From JBNJEA01 sp051745395 (GTDB lineage: Bacteria > Desulfobacterota > Desulfobacteria > Desulfobacterales > Desulfosalsimonadaceae), in assembly GCA_051745395.1 (NCBI GenBank), contig JBNJEA010000089.1, positions 1 to 12,851 of the forward strand: DNA of 12,851 nt, given 5' to 3'. The translations under genes were made by a program, and so were the position numbers. Position 1 is the stretch's first letter. Each line of letters opens with the position of its first letter. A model generated the notes under the pieces. That model did not search any database. It saw nothing but the letters and a program-made list of their open reading frames with translations, and was not told the origin of the DNA. Shown piece after piece: positions 1-6,950 of this stretch.

Positions 1-4
1 TTTT

Positions 5-148
5 TTCCTCTTCCTCTTCCTCTTCCTCTTCCTCTTACTCTTCCTCTTCCTCTTCCTCTTCCTCTTACTCTTACTCCTTTTTGATCCTGTAAGTATCTGG
101 AAAGCAGAGTAAGAGTGAGAGTAAGAGTAAGAGTAAGAGTAAGAGTAA
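5..148. repeat. Two inverted hexamer microsatellite arrays forming a long imperfect hairpin
   Basis: Positions 5-76 hold twelve consecutive hexamers, nine TTCCTC and three TTACTC. Positions 107-148 hold seven hexamers, six GAGTAA and one GAGTGA. TTACTC is the exact reverse complement of GAGTAA, so the two arrays face each other across a spacer of about 30 nt. They can fold into a stem of up to about 42 bp, with roughly one mismatch in each TTCCTC/GAGTAA hexamer and a G-T wobble at GAGTGA. The right array ends just past the glpD stop codon, so glpD transcripts would read into the hairpin. It could act as a 3' barrier or weak terminator, but that is inference. The left array touches the window edge and may continue beyond it. 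Confidence 0.85.
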
Positions 149-158
149 GAAGCACCGG

Positions 159-1712
159 CTACCCCGGCAGTCCGTGGGCATATTGCCAATACTCGATGTA
201 GTTTTTCCGTTCGGTTTGCCATCGCTTTGCATCCCAGTCCAGCACCGGGGCGCAAAGATCCTGAATCCGATCCAGATAGGCGCGCCCGCCGTTTGTGCAT
301 AGCAGGCCCACCCGGACGCGGCGCATCAACAAATCGCTTAAATGCCGCACCTGTTCGGTTTCGGCCAGCACCGGCAATTCGGCCCACAGGTGATGCGTGC
401 CCGGAATCATTTTCAGGTCCCGTTGATCCGCGCCGCCGACAATGGTTTCGGCCTTCCGGCCGTATCTGCCGTAAAGCCGGCGCCACATGCCGGCCGAAAG
501 GCCCCGGCGGTCAACCGGCGGCGACGGCACGGGAAAAAACGCGGGTTCATCGATTTTGGGCCGCTGCCTGCCGGGCAGGTCGGGCGCGGCGGCTTTTAAG
601 GCATCTGCGGCCAGCATCCGGAACGTGGTCAGTTTGCCGCCGGTGACGGTCACCAGTCCGTTCTTGCGCCAGACCTCGTGTTCGCGCGACTCGCTCGACG
701 GGTCCTGTCCGCCCTTGCTCAATACCGGCCGGATGCCGGCATAGGCGGAAATACAATCGCCCAGACCAATGTCTGCATCCGGAAAATAGGCCTTCAGGCA
801 GTCGAGCATGTAGCTGGCTTCCGTCTTGTCCATCACGATTTCGCTGTGGATGTCTCGGCCGTGGTCGATGTCTGTGGTGCCCAGCATCAGCGCGCCTTCC
901 CAGGGGATGATAAACAGCGGCCGCTCGTCGTCGGGGTGGATCAGGGTCACGGCCTGTTGGATGGGCAGCCGCCAGGCCGGCAGCATGAGATGGCTGCCCC
1001 GCAGGGCCCGCAGGTGCAGGTGCTGCTTCGGGGACGGGTGGAGGTCTTCCGCCCATGAACCGGTGGCGTTGATGACCGTTTTGGCGGAAAAGGATTTTGT
1101 CGCCCCGTTTTCACTGTCCCGGACGCAAACCCCGGTGACCTTGCCCTGTGCGTTTTGCTGCAACTCGGTGACACAGGCGTAGTTTGCCGCTGCCCCGCCC
1201 CGGTCGATCGCTTCATTGATCAACCGCTGGACCAGACGGGCGTCATCGACCTGGGCGTCGGTAAACCGGAAGCCGCCTTCGAGGTTTTCGGCGTTGAGGC
1301 GGGGGGCCAGTCCCAGAAACGTATCGGTATCATAGAAGCGATGGTCCCATTGTCGGGCCATGATGTCATAGAGGGTCAGTCCGATGGACATGATGCGTTT
1401 GCCGGGGCCGACGGATTTGTAGATGGGCAGTAAAAAGCCGAGCTCTTCGACCAGGCCGGGGGCTTCGGCCAGCAGCCGCTGACGCTGGGACACCGATGCG
1501 TAGGTCAAATGCAGGCGGCCTTCCTTGATGTAGCGCAGCCCCCCGTGGACCAGCTTGGAAGAGCGGCTCGACGTGCCCCAGGCAAAATCGTTTTTTTCCA
1601 GCAGCAGGGTCTTTAGCCCCATGCGGACGGCTTCCCGTAAAACGCCGGCGCCGGTAATGCCGCCGCCGACCACGATGACGTCGAATTGATCGGGCAGTTG
1701 GTCGAGTCCCAT
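159..1712 (-). CDS. glpD: FAD-dependent glycerol-3-phosphate dehydrogenase (GlpD family)
   Basis: The 517-aa protein belongs to the GlpD/GlpA family of flavoenzymes, which oxidise sn-glycerol 3-phosphate to dihydroxyacetone phosphate and pass electrons to quinone at the inner membrane face. Visible evidence is the N-terminal dinucleotide-binding GGGITGAG motif at residues 16-23, the family SSKLVHGGLRY stretch around 51-61, the 'GIRP' segment and the GGKLTTFR motif in the last third. A C-terminal helical domain follows, and total length is close to E. coli GlpD (501 aa). The ATG at 1712 is preceded by AAGGA, which overlaps the stop codon of the upstream gene (TAAGGA). Only 13 bp separate the genes, so translation is probably coupled. 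It is the last gene of the fadR operon. The neighbouring AGPS-like enzyme raises the possibility that it acts on, or supplies DHAP for, ether-lipid intermediates. The family call is secure; the exact substrate is not. Confidence 0.9.
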   Translation of the reverse strand: MGLDQLPDQFDVIVVGGGITGAGVLREAVRMGLKTLLLEKNDFAWGTSSRSSKLVHGGLRYIKEGRLHLTYASVSQRQRLLAEAPGLVEELGFLLPIYKSVGPGKRIMSIGLTLYDIMARQWDHRFYDTDTFLGLAPRLNAENLEGGFRFTDAQVDDARLVQRLINEAIDRGGAAANYACVTELQQNAQGKVTGVCVRDSENGATKSFSAKTVINATGSWAEDLHPSPKQHLHLRALRGSHLMLPAWRLPIQQAVTLIHPDDERPLFIIPWEGALMLGTTDIDHGRDIHSEIVMDKTEASYMLDCLKAYFPDADIGLGDCISAYAGIRPVLSKGGQDPSSESREHEVWRKNGLVTVTGGKLTTFRMLAADALKAAAPDLPGRQRPKIDEPAFFPVPSPPVDRRGLSAGMWRRLYGRYGRKAETIVGGADQRDLKMIPGTHHLWAELPVLAETEQVRHLSDLLMRRVRVGLLCTNGGRAYLDRIQDLCAPVLDWDAKRWQTERKNYIEYWQYAHGLPG

Positions 1713-1725
1713 TGCGGTGTTTTCC

Positions 1726-3336
1726 TTAGTCGACGAGTTTTCCGGGGTTCATGCGCTGGGCCGGATCCATTCGATCAAAAATGCCGTTTAACATGTCGAT
1801 GCCCAGTTCGCGTTTTTCGGCCGGCAAATACGGCTTGTGATCGGTGCCCACGCCGTGCTGGTGGCTGATGGTGCCGCCGGCTTCCACGATGGCCCGGCTT
1901 GCCGCATCCTTGATCCGGCGCCAGCGGGTAAGGGTTTGCTCGGCGGAATCGCCGATGCGGAAGACATAGGTGGTGTAAATGCTCGAGCCGGTGGTATACA
2001 CATGGGACAGGTGGGTAAAGACGTGGACCTTTTCGCCGTAGTCGGTCAGTGCATCGGCAATGGCGGCTTCGACGGCGTGCATGGTCGGCGTGACCCGGTC
2101 CCAGGTAATGGCGGTTTCCAGGGTGTCGACCGCAAAACCCTTGTCCCACAGGGTGTTTCTCAAATACGGGGCCCGAAAGCGGTTTTTCTTCCAGGCATTG
2201 CCCATGGGCTTGCCCACGGAGACGCCCCCGTATTTTTTAATGATCCGCCGGGCCCGCCCGCGCCCCGCGGAAGCCATTTTTGCCGGGCCGATCAAGCCCA
2301 TGAGCATCATGCAGTAGGATTGATCATAAAAGCCCCGGAGCCGGAGATAGGCTTTGAGCCATTCCATCTGTTTTTCATGGCCGGCGAGGTAAAGGTTGGT
2401 ATAGGTTTCTTTCGGGTTGCTCAGCCGGATCATTGAAAGCGGCAGATCCGCCGTGATCAGTTCTCGGACGGCGCAGACCGCCGCCTCCCAGGTGGGGAAA
2501 AAAACGCCGTAAATGTCGTCTTTTTCCGGTATGGGAGAAATCCGGACCGATGCCCGGGTGAGCAGTCCCAGCCGGCCCTCGGAGCCGAGAAACACCTGGC
2601 GCAGGTCCGGGCCGGCCGCAGAGGCCGGGTAGGGCGGAAAATCGATTTTGCCGCTCGGGGTGATGACATCGCCGCCGGCAAACAGGTCCTCGATGCGGCC
2701 GTAGTACAGCGACTGCTGGCCGCTGGAGCGGGTGACCACCCAGCCGCCGAGCGATGAGTAGTCAAAGGACTGGGGATAGTGACCCAGCGTATAGCCCCGG
2801 GCCCGGAGGGCGGCTTCCAGGTCCGGGCCGCGGACGCCGGCGCCGAAGGTGGCCATCATGTTTTCGGCTTCCAGATCCAGCAGGCCGTTTAGGCGTTCCA
2901 ACGACAGCGACAGCACGGGCGCTTCCGCGTCGGGGACATCGAGGTGGCCGACCACGCTGGTGCCGCCCCCATAGGCAACGACGATCATCTGGTGCCGCTC
3001 GGCATATTCGAGCACCGATTCGAGTTCGGACTCCGCGGCCGGGTAGGCCACCGCGTCGGGAAACCGGGACAGGGTGCCAAAGCGCATCCCCACCCAATCC
3101 GGCATGCTCTGGCCGTGGGCATGGTCGAGGCGGTCTGCTGCGGCCGTGGTGATCAGCTCCGCCACTTCCTCCGGCGGGTCCGGGATTTTCACCTCGGGCA
3201 CCCGGGCGATCATTTCATCGCGGTCGATATTTTCCGGGGGCGCGGCCTTGCCGACCATGTTTTCGAGCAGTGCTTCGGCCGCCGGCGGAAGCGCCATTTC
3301 AATGGCCTCATCTCCCCAACCGTTCCATCGTTGCAT
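1726..3336 (-). CDS. Alkyl-dihydroxyacetonephosphate-synthase-like FAD-binding oxidase
   Basis: The 536-aa flavoprotein has the PCMH/vanillyl-alcohol-oxidase fold (FAD_binding_4 plus C-terminal FAD-linked oxidase domain). Resemblance to eukaryotic alkyl-DHAP synthase runs the full length: RWNGWG at residues 3-8, the FAD pyrophosphate loop GGGTS at 123-127, GHYPQS at 185-190, SSLGGWV at 194-200, YGRIEDL at 212-218, a conserved Arg in a YLRN segment, TWDRV, and a His motif near the C-terminus. Alkyl-DHAP synthase swaps the acyl chain of acyl-DHAP for a fatty alcohol, the first ether-bond step of plasmalogen-type lipids. The C-terminal motif reads SHQHGVG (HQH at 492-494) where the animal enzyme has SHHHGVG, so a related oxidase/dehydrogenase activity remains possible. 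The ATG at 3336 was chosen because GGAG lies 8 nt upstream; extension to 3417 would run into fadR and has no support. It sits between fadR (28 bp) and glpD (13 bp). Confidence 0.8.
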   Translation of the reverse strand: MQRWNGWGDEAIEMALPPAAEALLENMVGKAAPPENIDRDEMIARVPEVKIPDPPEEVAELITTAAADRLDHAHGQSMPDWVGMRFGTLSRFPDAVAYPAAESELESVLEYAERHQMIVVAYGGGTSVVGHLDVPDAEAPVLSLSLERLNGLLDLEAENMMATFGAGVRGPDLEAALRARGYTLGHYPQSFDYSSLGGWVVTRSSGQQSLYYGRIEDLFAGGDVITPSGKIDFPPYPASAAGPDLRQVFLGSEGRLGLLTRASVRISPIPEKDDIYGVFFPTWEAAVCAVRELITADLPLSMIRLSNPKETYTNLYLAGHEKQMEWLKAYLRLRGFYDQSYCMMLMGLIGPAKMASAGRGRARRIIKKYGGVSVGKPMGNAWKKNRFRAPYLRNTLWDKGFAVDTLETAITWDRVTPTMHAVEAAIADALTDYGEKVHVFTHLSHVYTTGSSIYTTYVFRIGDSAEQTLTRWRRIKDAASRAIVEAGGTISHQHGVGTDHKPYLPAEKRELGIDMLNGIFDRMDPAQRMNPGKLVD

Positions 3337-3364
3337 AGGCGTTCTCCTTTTTTGTGACGAACCC

Positions 3365-4078
3365 TTACGGGGCAGAATGGATCTGTTTCCATATGGCAAT
3401 GCTTTCGGCCATGGCATCGGCTACGACCACCTCGATCGAACCGGCCGGCTCGGCAATTGCGCGTTCCAGGGTTTCATAGAAATAAGCCGATGCTGCCCGG
3501 CCTTGCGCTGTGTCGAAATAAAGTTGACCCATGGCGAAAAAAACCGATGCGAAATCGTTTAAGAGCAAGGAAAATACGGGATTGCCGGAATGTTTTGCAA
3601 ACAGCACCTGGAGCTGCCAGTCGTATGCCGTGAAATCTTCGGCATTGTCTGCAAGTGCCGTGCGTTTTTCCAGATGCTGTTGAATCGGCGCCGGGTTTCG
3701 AAAAACGGCATAACGGGCCGCCGGCGGCAGCATGATGGCCCGGAAGTCCAGCAGGTGAAAAATCAGGCTGTCGGGCAGATGGTCGGTATGTTTGACCAGG
3801 GTCCCCAGCAGCCCAAGGCCGCCGGTTTGCCAGTAGTCATTGACCTCGGTGGCTTTGCCGTGGCGGATGGTCACCCACCCTTCGCTGGCTAAGCGCTGCA
3901 GCGCTTCCCGGATGGTCGGCCGGGTTACGCCGAACTGTTGGGCAAGCTTGCGTTCTGCCGGCAGCAGGGTGCCGGGCGGAAACGTGCCGTCTAAAATGGA
4001 GGAAATCAACTGCCGGTCGGTGTGTTGGGCCGGCCGCATCAGTTGAGGGGTCTGTTCGGTTGATTTGAAAATCAGCAT
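3365..4078 (-). CDS. fadR: GntR-family, FadR-type fatty-acid-responsive transcription regulator
   Basis: The 237-aa protein has an N-terminal winged helix (about residues 20-80; PPGTLLPAERKLA, then GVTRPTIREALQRLA) followed by an all-helical effector domain. It resembles E. coli FadR beyond the usual GntR similarity: the wing reads GWVTIRHGK..EVNDYW against GWLTIQHGK..KVNNFW, and the linker-helix region continues to match. E. coli FadR binds long-chain acyl-CoA, releases DNA, and so balances fatty acid degradation and synthesis. The same ligand class is inferred here, not shown. Start at 4078 is a choice; an in-frame ATG at 4039 (224 aa) is also plausible and neither has a strong ribosome site. 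Longer N-terminal extensions would translate the palindromic repeat at 4105-4176 and are rejected. It leads the operon with the AGPS-like gene and glpD, and its promoter carries a matching operator. Confidence 0.83.
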   Translation of the reverse strand: MLIFKSTEQTPQLMRPAQHTDRQLISSILDGTFPPGTLLPAERKLAQQFGVTRPTIREALQRLASEGWVTIRHGKATEVNDYWQTGGLGLLGTLVKHTDHLPDSLIFHLLDFRAIMLPPAARYAVFRNPAPIQQHLEKRTALADNAEDFTAYDWQLQVLFAKHSGNPVFSLLLNDFASVFFAMGQLYFDTAQGRAASAYFYETLERAIAEPAGSIEVVVADAMAESIAIWKQIHSAP

Positions 4079-4104
4079 ATAATCATTTGTTTTTTTATTT
4101 TTTG

Positions 4105-4176
4105 TTCTCGCGCAAAGCCGCCAAGTGCGCAAAGGAAGACTTTGAAACTTTGCGCCTTCGCGTCTTGGCACGAAAA
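4105..4176. repeat. REP-like intergenic palindrome (CGCAAAG/CCAAG type)
   Basis: An imperfect inverted repeat: left arm 4105-4134, right arm 4148-4176, loop about 13 nt. The arms share TTCTCG-like outer ends and GCGCAAAG inner ends and contain CCAAG blocks, with about six mismatches and one gap. It resembles a type of intergenic palindrome built from CGCAAAG and CCAAG words that I recall from many bacterial genomes; that resemblance is from memory and was not searched. It lies between the proposed fadR transcription start (near 4209) and the fadR start codon, so it would form a hairpin in the fadR leader RNA. Confidence 0.7.
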
Positions 4177-4210
4177 TAAAAAGGCTGTTAAAAGGAAAAA
4201 CGCTAATGGT

Positions 4211-4244
4211 AAGAGGTCATACCACTTGCTTAAAAAAACGTCAA
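4211..4244 (-). promoter_or_regulatory. fadR promoter with overlapping GntR/FadR-type operator
   Basis: Read on the minus strand, a -35 box TTGACG (4239-4244) is followed after 17 nt by a -10 box TATGAC (4216-4221). The -10 lies inside the palindrome AAGTGGTATGACCTCTT (4211-4227). The two 7-bp arms match except at one position, around a 3-nt centre, with the TGGT-N3-ACC layout typical of FadR/PdhR-type GntR operators. A repressor bound here would block RNA polymerase, so negative autoregulation of the fadR-AGPS-glpD operon is the simplest reading. The sequence match is direct observation; binding by this FadR is inference. Confidence 0.65.
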
Positions 4245-4261
4245 ACTTTTTTTAGAACGAT

Positions 4262-4290
4262 TTGTCATTTCCTGTGAAATCTTTTATATG
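4262..4290 (+). promoter_or_regulatory. Candidate promoter for the HTH-TPR/hisN pair
   Basis: TTGTCA (4262-4267), a 17-nt spacer and TATATG (4285-4290) give a sigma70-like arrangement pointing toward the gene at 4388. A second possible -10 (TATACT, 4310-4315, running into TATAAA) lies a little downstream without a clear -35. The region is AT-rich compared with the flanking genes. The call rests on spacing and consensus only. Confidence 0.4.
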
Positions 4291-4387
4291 GGAAGAGAAA
4301 GTGTAAAAGTATACTATAAATGAATCCGTAGCTTCCCGCCGATCTTTTCGGGCAAGTGTCATCGCCTATTGTCAGGGATCAAATGTT

Positions 4388-5248
4388 TTGAAGCGGATGT
4401 ATTCGCAAAAAGACGTGGCGCGTTTTATTGGTGTTTCCGAAAGCCAGGTGCGTTATTGGGACAAGGTGGGGCTGATTGCGGCGACCGAAAAAAAAGACGG
4501 CCGTCTATGGTTTGACTTCAAGGCGCTGGTGGCCTTCCGCACCGTCCGGCAACTGCAGAACCAGGGGTTGTCGACCAGGAAAATCGTCAAGTGCGTCAAC
4601 CAGGTGAAACATCGCATGCCGCATGCCGGCCAGCCGCTGACCGAATTTAAAATCACCACCATCGGCGATGAAATGGTCATCGGCAAGGACAACCAGCGCT
4701 GCACCTCTGACGGCCAGATTCTGTTTGATTTCGATCCCCCCGGCAAGGGGGCGGAAGAAACCCCGACCGTAACCCTGCCCGCCTGTGTGGAAGAAGACAC
4801 CTTTTTTCAGGCCCTTTCCCATGAAGACAATTCGCAATGGAAAATGGCCGAAAAAAAATACGAAGCCCTCTTGGACCAGGACCCCGAGCACACCGATGCG
4901 TTGGTGAACCTGGGCAATATCCGGTTTATGTTCGGCGACGCCCCGGCGGCCGAGGCCTGTTACCGAAGGGCCCTTTGCATCGATCCGGATCACGTGACGG
5001 CCAATTTCAACCTGGCCAACCTGTTTGACGACCGGGGGGAAGCGGAAAACGCCATGCTGTTTTACATCAAGGCCCTCAATGAAGACCCCGAGTTTCCGGA
5101 TGCCCACTGCAACCTGGGCATGGTGCTGGAAAAACTTGGCAATCGGAAGGCCGCTAAAATCCATTGGCAGCAATATCTCGAACTCGAGCCCGAGCCCGAC
5201 GGCGAGATGGTTCGTTTTATTCGGGCCCGGATGCACGATGGGGAGTAA
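4388..5248 (+). CDS. MerR-type HTH protein with C-terminal TPR domain
   Basis: The 286-aa protein joins two modules. Residues 4-75 are a MerR-like winged helix (YSQKDVARFIGVSESQVRYW, then a DGRLWFDFKAL wing and a helix that ends in a basic stretch). Residues 76-136 form a less ordered linker. Residues 137-272 are four consecutive 34-residue tetratricopeptide repeats with the usual NLG/NLA and A..Y.KAL..DP pattern. There is no transmembrane segment and no MerR metal-binding cysteine set. The architecture suggests a DNA-binding or scaffold protein that takes a protein partner rather than a small ligand; the target is unknown. The start is TTG at 4388, with AGGGA 9 nt upstream; the ATG at 4397 is the alternative but is too far from that site. 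It lies 15 bp upstream of the hisN-like gene and probably shares its transcript. Confidence 0.8.
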   Translation: MKRMYSQKDVARFIGVSESQVRYWDKVGLIAATEKKDGRLWFDFKALVAFRTVRQLQNQGLSTRKIVKCVNQVKHRMPHAGQPLTEFKITTIGDEMVIGKDNQRCTSDGQILFDFDPPGKGAEETPTVTLPACVEEDTFFQALSHEDNSQWKMAEKKYEALLDQDPEHTDALVNLGNIRFMFGDAPAAEACYRRALCIDPDHVTANFNLANLFDDRGEAENAMLFYIKALNEDPEFPDAHCNLGMVLEKLGNRKAAKIHWQQYLELEPEPDGEMVRFIRARMHDGE

Positions 5249-5263
5249 AAACGGAGCGGAAAA

Positions 5264-6046
5264 ATGAGCGATTATCGTCGGCGATACCAATCGTATCTTG
5301 AGTTTGCCATGGAAACGGCCCACCGGGCCGGTCGATTGACCCTGGCCCATTTCCAGACCGGCACGGCGGCCGAGTACAAAAGCGACGACACCCCGGTTAC
5401 GGTGGCCGATCAGTCCGCCGAAAAACTGATCCGTCAGCGGATTGAAAAGGCTTACCCCGATCATGCCATTGTCGGCGAGGAATACGGCACGAGCGCAAGT
5501 TCCCGGGATGACATCCGCTGGATCATTGATCCCATCGACGGTACCAAGTCCTTTGTTCACGGCGTGCCGCTTTTCGGGGTTTTGCTGGCCCTTGAAATCG
5601 AGGGCCGGGTGGAAGTGGGCGTGGTCTATTTCCCCGCACTCGATGAAATGGTGGCCGCTGCAACGGGTTTGGGCTGCTGGTTCAACGGCAGAAGGGTCGG
5701 TGTATCGCCGGTCGATCGCCTGGACCGGGCCGTGGTGAGCTGCACGGATGCCGGCAGCTTTGATGCCTGTGGCAGGGGCGGGGCCTGGCGGCGGATTCAG
5801 CAGGCGACTTATTTTCGGGCCGGATGGGGGGATGCCTACGGCCATTGCCTGGTGGCCACCGGACGGGCGGAGTTGATGCTTGATCCGGTCATGAGTGTCT
5901 GGGATTGCGCCCCGTTTCCGCCCATCCTCAGGGAAGCCGGCGGTTATTTCGGCGACTGGCAGGGCAATGAAACCATCTATGCCGAAGAGGCCATTTCGAC
6001 CACGCCGTTGCTGCTGCCCCAGGTGCTGGAGCTGATTAAAACCTGA
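5264..6046 (+). CDS. hisN: Inositol-monophosphatase-family phosphatase, HisN-type (probable histidinol-phosphatase)
   Basis: The 260-aa enzyme has the Mg-dependent IMPase fold. Visible metal ligands are E72/E73 in the IVGEE motif, D89 and D92 in the IDPIDGTKSF motif, and D214 in the VWDCAPF motif. The segments around FVHGVPLFGVLLAL and GDAYGHCLVATGRAELMLDPVM are the forms I associate with the HisN histidinol-phosphatase branch rather than with SuhB or CysQ. If so, it removes phosphate from L-histidinol phosphate in histidine synthesis; other sugar or inositol phosphates cannot be excluded. The start is ATG 5264, with GGAG 7 nt upstream. No other his gene is present. Its stop codon is 4 bp from that of the convergent dehydrogenase. 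Confidence 0.75.
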   Translation: MSDYRRRYQSYLEFAMETAHRAGRLTLAHFQTGTAAEYKSDDTPVTVADQSAEKLIRQRIEKAYPDHAIVGEEYGTSASSRDDIRWIIDPIDGTKSFVHGVPLFGVLLALEIEGRVEVGVVYFPALDEMVAAATGLGCWFNGRRVGVSPVDRLDRAVVSCTDAGSFDACGRGGAWRRIQQATYFRAGWGDAYGHCLVATGRAELMLDPVMSVWDCAPFPPILREAGGYFGDWQGNETIYAEEAISTTPLLLPQVLELIKT

Positions 6047-6050
6047 TATG

Positions 6051-6833
6051 CTATTTCGCCGTCCATCCCCCGTCTATCGACAGGGTGGTGCCGGTAATCG
6101 ATGCGGCGGCATCGCTTGCCAGAAACAGGGCCGTTTCGTTTAATTCCTCGATGGAGACAAACCGCTTGTTCGGCTGGGCAGCCAGAATCACTTCGCGGAC
6201 CACGGTGTCTTCGTCCATGTTGTGCGCCCGGGCCTGATCGGCGATCTGGTTTTCCACCAGCGGGGTTTTGACGTAGCCGGGGCAAATGGCGTTGCAGGTG
6301 ATGTTGTGTTCAGCAATTTCTAACGCCACTACCTTGGTCAGGCCCACCATGCCGTGTTTGGCCGCTACGTAGGCCGCCTTGTATGGTGAGGCCACCAGCC
6401 CGTGGGCCGAGGCGATGTTAATGATTCGCCCCCGGTTTTTTTTCTTCATGGCCGGCAGGCTCGCCCGGGTGGTGTAAAACGCCGAGGAGAGGTTGATTGC
6501 GATGATGGCTTCCCATTTTTCCGGCGGGAACTCGTCAACGGCCGCCACGTGCTGGATGCCGGCGTTGTTGACCAGGATGTCAACACCGTCGAAGGTATCT
6601 TCCGCCTCGGTGACCATGGCGGCGATGCTTTCCGGCTGGGTCATGTCCGCCGCCGAATATATGGCGCGGATGCCGTATTGCTGTTCCAGGCCGGATCGAA
6701 GGGCTTCGATTTCGTCGGCGTCGCCGAAGCCGTTGATCATCACGTTGCATCCGGCAGAAGCAAAGGCCGTGGCAATGCCTTTTCCGATGCCGCTGGTGCT
6801 GCCCGTCACCAATGCGGATTTGCCGTTTATCAT
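6051..6833 (-). CDS. bdhA: 3-hydroxybutyrate dehydrogenase (short-chain dehydrogenase/reductase)
   Basis: The 260-aa classical SDR has the cofactor loop TGSTSGIG at residues 10-17, the NNAG motif at 89-92, and a full catalytic tetrad N114, S142, Y155, K159 (YxxxK). The overall pattern, including the AQPNKRFV segment before the C-terminal IDGGW end, matches D-3-hydroxybutyrate dehydrogenases, which interconvert (R)-3-hydroxybutyrate and acetoacetate with NAD(H). This would serve ketone-body, butyrate or PHB metabolism in the cytosol. The start is ATG 6833, preceded by a run of five G about 6 nt upstream. It stands alone on the minus strand and converges with hisN. Substrate assignment within the SDR family rests on remembered motifs. 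Confidence 0.82.
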   Translation of the reverse strand: MINGKSALVTGSTSGIGKGIATAFASAGCNVMINGFGDADEIEALRSGLEQQYGIRAIYSAADMTQPESIAAMVTEAEDTFDGVDILVNNAGIQHVAAVDEFPPEKWEAIIAINLSSAFYTTRASLPAMKKKNRGRIINIASAHGLVASPYKAAYVAAKHGMVGLTKVVALEIAEHNITCNAICPGYVKTPLVENQIADQARAHNMDEDTVVREVILAAQPNKRFVSIEELNETALFLASDAAASITGTTLSIDGGWTAK

Positions 6834-6867
6834 GGTAGGTCCCCCTGTCTATATTGGAAGTAACCCC

Positions 6868-6888
6868 CTCCCGGGTTTGACCCGGGAG
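6868..6888. repeat. Perfect 8-bp GC-rich hairpin upstream of the dehydrogenase
   Basis: CTCCCGGG and CCCGGGAG form a perfect stem around the 5-nt loop TTTGA. It sits 35-55 nt upstream of the dehydrogenase start, so it may be in the 5' leader or overlap the promoter. There is no T-run on either strand, so it is not a standard intrinsic terminator. A structural or protein-binding role is possible but unsupported. Confidence 0.6.
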
Positions 6889-6918
6889 ACCGAGCCTATA
6901 AATAACTCTGGAAGAGCA

Positions 6919-6943
6919 GGCACTGAGGCACTAAGGCACTGAG
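6919..6943. repeat. Octamer tandem array GGCACTRA x3
   Basis: Three direct copies, GGCACTGA, GGCACTAA and GGCACTGA, run from 6919 to 6942, followed by G and a run of seven T. Shifted in phase the unit is CTRAGGCA, one base from the CTRAGGGA unit of the array at 7831-7886 on the opposite strand. Confidence 0.7.
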
Positions 6944-6950
6944 TTTTTTT

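Noticed and set aside
77..106. Third copy of the dispersed repeat in the hexamer-array loop (GTATCTG plus GAAA)
   Set aside because: Only a short word is shared, which is within chance expectation.
5..148. CRISPR-like array
   Set aside because: The units are 6 nt in direct contact, without spacers, and no cas genes are present.
1837..2436. A 199-codon plus-strand frame inside the AGPS-like gene
   Set aside because: It lies fully opposite conserved motifs of the flavoprotein and has no recognisable domain or ribosome site.
4079..4171. N-terminal extension of FadR to 4171
   Set aside because: The added residues are the translation of the palindromic repeat and do not resemble FadR; there is no ribosome site.
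4505..5845. A 446-codon open frame on the minus strand opposite the HTH-TPR and hisN genes
   Set aside because: The plus-strand genes show clear family motifs throughout, while the antisense translation matches nothing recognisable. Long antisense frames are common in GC-rich DNA.
6868..6888. tRNA T-arm or tRNA fragment (CCCGGGTTTGACCCGGG)
   Set aside because: The loop is 5 nt instead of 7, lacks TTC, and no acceptor or anticodon stem surrounds it.
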